Assembly: GCA_032209605.1 (NCBI GenBank)
Contig: JASFXZ010000009.1
Coordinates: 21,129,553 to 21,193,552, forward strand
DNA from: Mactromeris polynyma
Lineage: Eukaryota; Mollusca; Bivalvia; Venerida; Mactridae
Length of the DNA stretch: 64,000 nt
Reading direction: 5' to 3'
Made by a program: the position numbers and the translations under genes. Shown here in pieces: positions 63,830 through 64,000 of the stretch; position 1 is the first letter of the stretch; every line of letters starts with the position of its first letter. The notes under the pieces are model-generated. The model was not told where the DNA came from. It saw only the letters and a program-made list of their open reading frames with translations, and ran no database searches.

Positions 63830-63973
63830 TATAGTATAGATTTATTGACCTGTCAAAATTTGCATATCTTCATGGTCAATGCACAAGATAAATTAGTAGT
63901 CCGGCCACTTCCGATAAAGACTAATTTATCGATTGCATTTTCCATGAGGTCAATAAATCTATACAATACTATA
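63830..63973. mobile_element. Fold-back element or MITE
   Basis: Two arms of about 50 bases, TATAGATTTATTGACCT and then GATAAATTAGT on the left and their inverse on the right, surround a GC-rich loop (GTCCGGCCACTTCCG). The left arm has a 19-bp insertion. Confidence 0.65.
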
Positions 63974-64000
63974 TGGTTCATGTTTATAAAAATGTGTATA

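Overview
This is a eukaryotic, AT-rich, repeat-dense window, most likely from a bivalve or related mollusc. The evidence is the exon/intron structure with GT-AG borders, tRNA-derived SINEs with a central block of the type seen in bivalve SINEs, Ty3/Gypsy, LINE, PIF/Harbinger and mariner remnants, and many kilobase-scale minisatellites. The species cannot be named from the sequence, and no prokaryotic, plasmid or phage feature is present.

Layout. 0.3-3.7 kb: an internally deleted minus-strand Ty3/Gypsy element with two nearly identical 298-bp LTRs. It keeps gag, reverse transcriptase and RNase H pieces plus an unexpected remnant of a tRNA 2'-phosphotransferase (KptA/Tpt1) domain. 4.7-5.4 kb: a possible solo LTR with 21-bp repeats next to a TATA box. 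5.5-8.9 kb: a non-autonomous DNA-transposon-like unit built around a 2-kb, 20-bp minisatellite and nine copies of a 16-bp motif. 9.0-10 kb: broken PIF/Harbinger and mariner pieces. 10-24 kb: mostly anonymous AT-rich DNA with a possible SAP-motif ORF, a 771-bp inverted-repeat element in tandem, and a 54-bp minisatellite.

26.8-34.9 kb: the only convincing host gene, on the plus strand. Ten coding exons splice in frame to 248 codons plus stop, including consecutive microexons of 31, 24, 21 and 37 nt and a 16-residue repeat. I do not recognise the protein with confidence.

35-64 kb: mostly repeats. These include a 155-bp array, a 2.4-kb array of 40-bp units, a 69-bp array, a 1-kb tandem duplication, a 38/40-bp family in several arrays, and a seven-copy 721-bp satellite whose variants alternate. 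A SINE, a MITE, a LINE 3' end and a fold-back element complete the region.

The genes do not form a pathway. The window is one small host gene embedded in mobile and satellite DNA. Every splice site and the gene's ends are predictions from sequence alone.
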